Assembly: GCA_018971455.1 (NCBI GenBank)
Contig: JAGXAV010000088.1
Span: forward strand, 1 to 7,640
Origin: Rhodospirillales bacterium
GTDB taxonomy: Bacteria; Pseudomonadota; Alphaproteobacteria; Acetobacterales; Acetobacteraceae
Direction of reading: 5' to 3'
Length of the DNA stretch: 7,640 nucleotides
In this document: piece by piece, positions 6,443 through 7,640 of the stretch
Position numbering within the stretch: the stretch's first letter is position 1
Layout: the number at the start of each line of letters is the position of its first letter
Notes under the pieces: generated by a model
Databases searched by the model: none
Told to the model about the DNA's origin: nothing
What the model saw: only the letters and a program-made list of their open reading frames with translations
Translations under genes and position numbers: made by a program

Positions 6443-6620
6443 GGGAAAATTGCCCGCCGCGGGAAAATTGCCGGCGGACCACGCCGGCGCGGATGCCGAT
6501 ACGCTGGCGCGCCGGCGGCGCGGCCGCAACATCGCCATGCTGGTGGTGCTGCTGGCCGTCGCCGCGCTGTTCTACGCCGTGGCCATGGTCAAGCTCGGCC
6601 ACCCGGATCTTGGCCGATGA
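6435..6620 (+). CDS. Small single-pass membrane protein of the cox locus (CoxF-like)
   Basis: This 61-residue protein has a variable N-terminus, a basic stretch LARRRRGRN (24-32), one membrane helix (about 33-52, [20 protein letters not shown]) and a short tail, KLGHPDLGR. Small proteins of this form (basic segment, RNIA, single helix ending near KxG) sit between ctaB and ctaG or coxC in many alphaproteobacterial cox operons; their role in oxidase assembly is inferred from position. The basic segment suggests an N-terminus-in topology. There is no in-frame ATG or GTG between the ctaB end and the helix. TTG 6435 overlaps the ctaB stop and would allow translational coupling. TTG 6450 and TTG 6468 each follow GGGA but with short spacing. 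An ATG at 6354 lies deep in ctaB and adds residues that look like out-of-frame ctaB. The gene is likely real, its start uncertain. Confidence 0.7.
   Translation: MAEGKLPAAGKLPADHAGADADTLARRRRGRNIAMLVVLLAVAALFYAVAMVKLGHPDLGR
6443..6472 (+). repeat. 12-bp direct repeat (18-bp period) at the ctaB/small-gene junction
   Basis: GGGAAAATTGCC occurs at 6443-6454 and 6461-6472, starting one base after the ctaB stop. The 18-bp period is six codons and gives GKLPAA then GKLPAD in the small gene's frame. Each copy has an AT-rich core, unusual for the surroundings, and contains a ribosome-binding-site-like GGGA followed by an in-frame TTG. Confidence 0.85.
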
Positions 6621-6698
6621 GGTTTCTCCCGTGCCATCTCCCCTTGAAGCAGGCGGCTTTTTGGGGATGATGCGCCTATCTTTTGTGATGGATCGAGC
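6621..6698 (+). promoter_or_regulatory. Gap before coxC: tiny hairpin with T-run and a -10-like element
   Basis: AAGC (6647-6650) and GCTT (6656-6659) form a 4-bp stem followed by TTT (6660-6662), a very weak terminator-like structure. TATCTT (6677-6682) resembles a -10 box, but no convincing -35 lies 16-18 bp upstream. The 78-bp gap is longer than needed within an operon, so coxC may have some expression of its own. This is also where ctaG would stand in related loci; no ctaG fragment is visible. Confidence 0.2.
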
Positions 6699-7553
6699 AT
6701 GAGCAGCGACAGCCACGGCGCCCCCGCCATCCCCATGAGTTCCGGCCTCAAGCAGCCGTACCATCTGGTCGATCCGAGCCCGTGGCCGGTGGTCGGTGCG
6801 CTCGGCGCGGGCATGACCGTGCTGGGCATCATCTTCGCCGCCCATTTCGGCAGCTATTCGCTGCTCATCGCCGGCCTCGTGGTGGTGCTCGGCGTGATGT
6901 TCTTCTGGTGGCGCGACGTGCTGAAGGAAAGCCGCGCCCCCGGGCTGCACACTGCCGTCGTGCGCCTCGGCCTGCGCTACGGCATGACGCTGTTCATCGC
7001 CAGCGAGGTGATGTTCTTCGTCAGCTTCTTCTGGGCCTATTTCAATTTCGCACTGTTCCCCGAGCATGTCGGCGGCGCGGTGACGCCGATGTGGCCGCCG
7101 GCCGGCGTCGTCACCTTCGATCCGTTCCGCCTGCCCTTCCTCAACACGATGATCCTGCTGCTCTCGGGCACCACGGTCACCTGGGCGCATCACAGCCTGC
7201 TCGAGGGCAACCGCAAGGGGCTGATCACCGGCCTGGCGCTGACCGTCGCGCTCGGCCTGTCCTTCACCCTGTGCCAGGCCATCGAGTATTCCGACGCGCC
7301 GTTCCACTTCGTGAATGGCGGCATCTATCCGGCGGTGTTCTTCCTGGCCACCGGATTCCACGGCTTCCACGTCATCATCGGCACCTGCTTCCTGGCGGTC
7401 TGCCTGGTTCGCGCCATCCGTGGCGATTTCACGCCGCAGCGGCATTTCGGCTTCGAGGCGGCGGCCTGGTACTGGCATTTCGTCGATGTCGTGTGGCTGT
7501 TCCTCTTCGTCTGCATCTACTGGTGGGGCCAGGGGCCTGTCCTGGCGGGGTGA
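6699..7553 (+). CDS. coxC: Cytochrome c oxidase subunit III
   Basis: Subunit III (synonym ctaE) has seven membrane helices, carries no redox centre, binds structural phospholipids and protects subunit I from turnover inactivation. The 284 residues cover the whole family, including the two N-terminal helices that some bacterial homologues lack. Recognisable parts are KQPYHLVDPSPWP (18-30), FFWWRDVLKES (68-78), LFIASEVMFFVSFFWAYF (98-115) with the conserved buried Glu103, TVTWAHHSLLEGNR (159-172), TGFHGFHVIIGT (218-229) and AWYWHFVDVVWLFLF (256-270). The ATG at 6699 follows only a weak GGA (6690-6692), but the N-terminus agrees with the family. It belongs functionally with coxB and ctaD upstream, separated from them by ctaB and the small membrane protein. 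Confidence 0.97.
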   Translation: MSSDSHGAPAIPMSSGLKQPYHLVDPSPWPVVGALGAGMTVLGIIFAAHFGSYSLLIAGLVVVLGVMFFWWRDVLKESRAPGLHTAVVRLGLRYGMTLFIASEVMFFVSFFWAYFNFALFPEHVGGAVTPMWPPAGVVTFDPFRLPFLNTMILLLSGTTVTWAHHSLLEGNRKGLITGLALTVALGLSFTLCQAIEYSDAPFHFVNGGIYPAVFFLATGFHGFHVIIGTCFLAVCLVRAIRGDFTPQRHFGFEAAAWYWHFVDVVWLFLFVCIYWWGQGPVLAG

Positions 7554-7565
7554 TCCGCCGGCGTG

Positions 7566-7640
7566 ATGGTCTGGTGGCAGACGGCGCTGCGCTGCCGCTG
7601 CCCGCGCTGCGGCGAGGGCAGGCTGTTCGCCGGGCTGCTG
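7566..7640 (+). CDS. DUF983 family protein, N-terminal fragment (runs off window)
   Basis: Only 25 codons are visible, 12 nt after the coxC stop. The segment RCRCPRCGEGRLFAGLL matches the conserved start of DUF983 proteins (CPRCGEGRLF), small membrane proteins with a cysteine-rich, zinc-ribbon-like N-terminus and usually two helices. They commonly follow coxC, often before surf1, in alphaproteobacterial cox loci; their function is unknown. Cysteines are at 10, 12 and 15; the one at 10 replaces the Gly I recall as usual there. The start may be ATG 7566 or GTG 7563. The identification rests on a short motif plus context. Confidence 0.72.
   Translation, partial: MVWWQTALRCRCPRCGEGRLFAGLL

Noticed and set aside
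5489..6538. Long minus-strand open frame opposite ctaB
   Set aside because: Same composition artefact: charged, low-complexity translation with no domain, fully overlapped by a well-supported gene.
6375..7478. A 367-codon minus-strand open frame opposite coxC
   Set aside because: A shadow of coxC and the small gene; Glu/His/Gln-rich and without family resemblance.
1..7640. CRISPR array, tRNA or rRNA gene, insertion sequence or integrase
   Set aside because: No regularly spaced repeats, no cloverleaf or rRNA-like stretch, and no transposase or recombinase motifs in any frame I read.

Overview
The window is GC-rich (roughly two thirds G+C by eye). All convincing genes lie on the + strand. The organism is almost certainly an alphaproteobacterium: it has GcrA, a cell-cycle regulator essentially confined to that class, a Rhodobacter-type phospholipid N-methyltransferase, and an aa3-type cytochrome c oxidase locus with the alphaproteobacterial small membrane protein and DUF983 gene. 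Rhodospirillales/Acetobacteraceae is my best guess, from overall protein flavour rather than a marker gene.

Layout. Positions 2-736 hold the C-terminal part of an acetamidase/formamidase-family amidohydrolase. After a short gap with an inverted repeat and a good -35 element comes gcrA (866-1369). A 285-bp non-coding stretch follows, with three GANTC sites (the CcrM methylation / GcrA recognition sequence) and a candidate promoter, and leads to a 69-residue cold-shock protein (1655-1864). Next is a PmtA-type phosphatidylethanolamine N-methyltransferase (2043-2747).

The second half is the respiratory block: coxB (subunit II), ctaD/coxA (subunit I), ctaB (heme O synthase), a 61-residue single-pass membrane protein, coxC (subunit III), and the first 25 codons of a DUF983 gene cut by the window edge. 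Together they build the terminal oxidase. Subunit II receives electrons from cytochrome c at CuA, subunit I carries heme a and the heme a3-CuB centre, and subunit III stabilises the core. CtaB makes heme O, the precursor of heme A. The copper chaperone gene ctaG (cox11), often found between ctaB and coxC in this class, is not here.

I see no novel defence, mobile or biosynthetic system; this is core genome. The most interesting observations are: (1) paired acid-to-amide changes at the oxidase Mg2+/Mn2+ site, Glu to Gln in subunit II and Asp to Asn in subunit I; (2) GANTC sites clustered directly downstream of gcrA; (3) the missing ctaG; and (4) an 18-bp tandem duplication at the ctaB/small-gene junction that blurs the start of the small gene.
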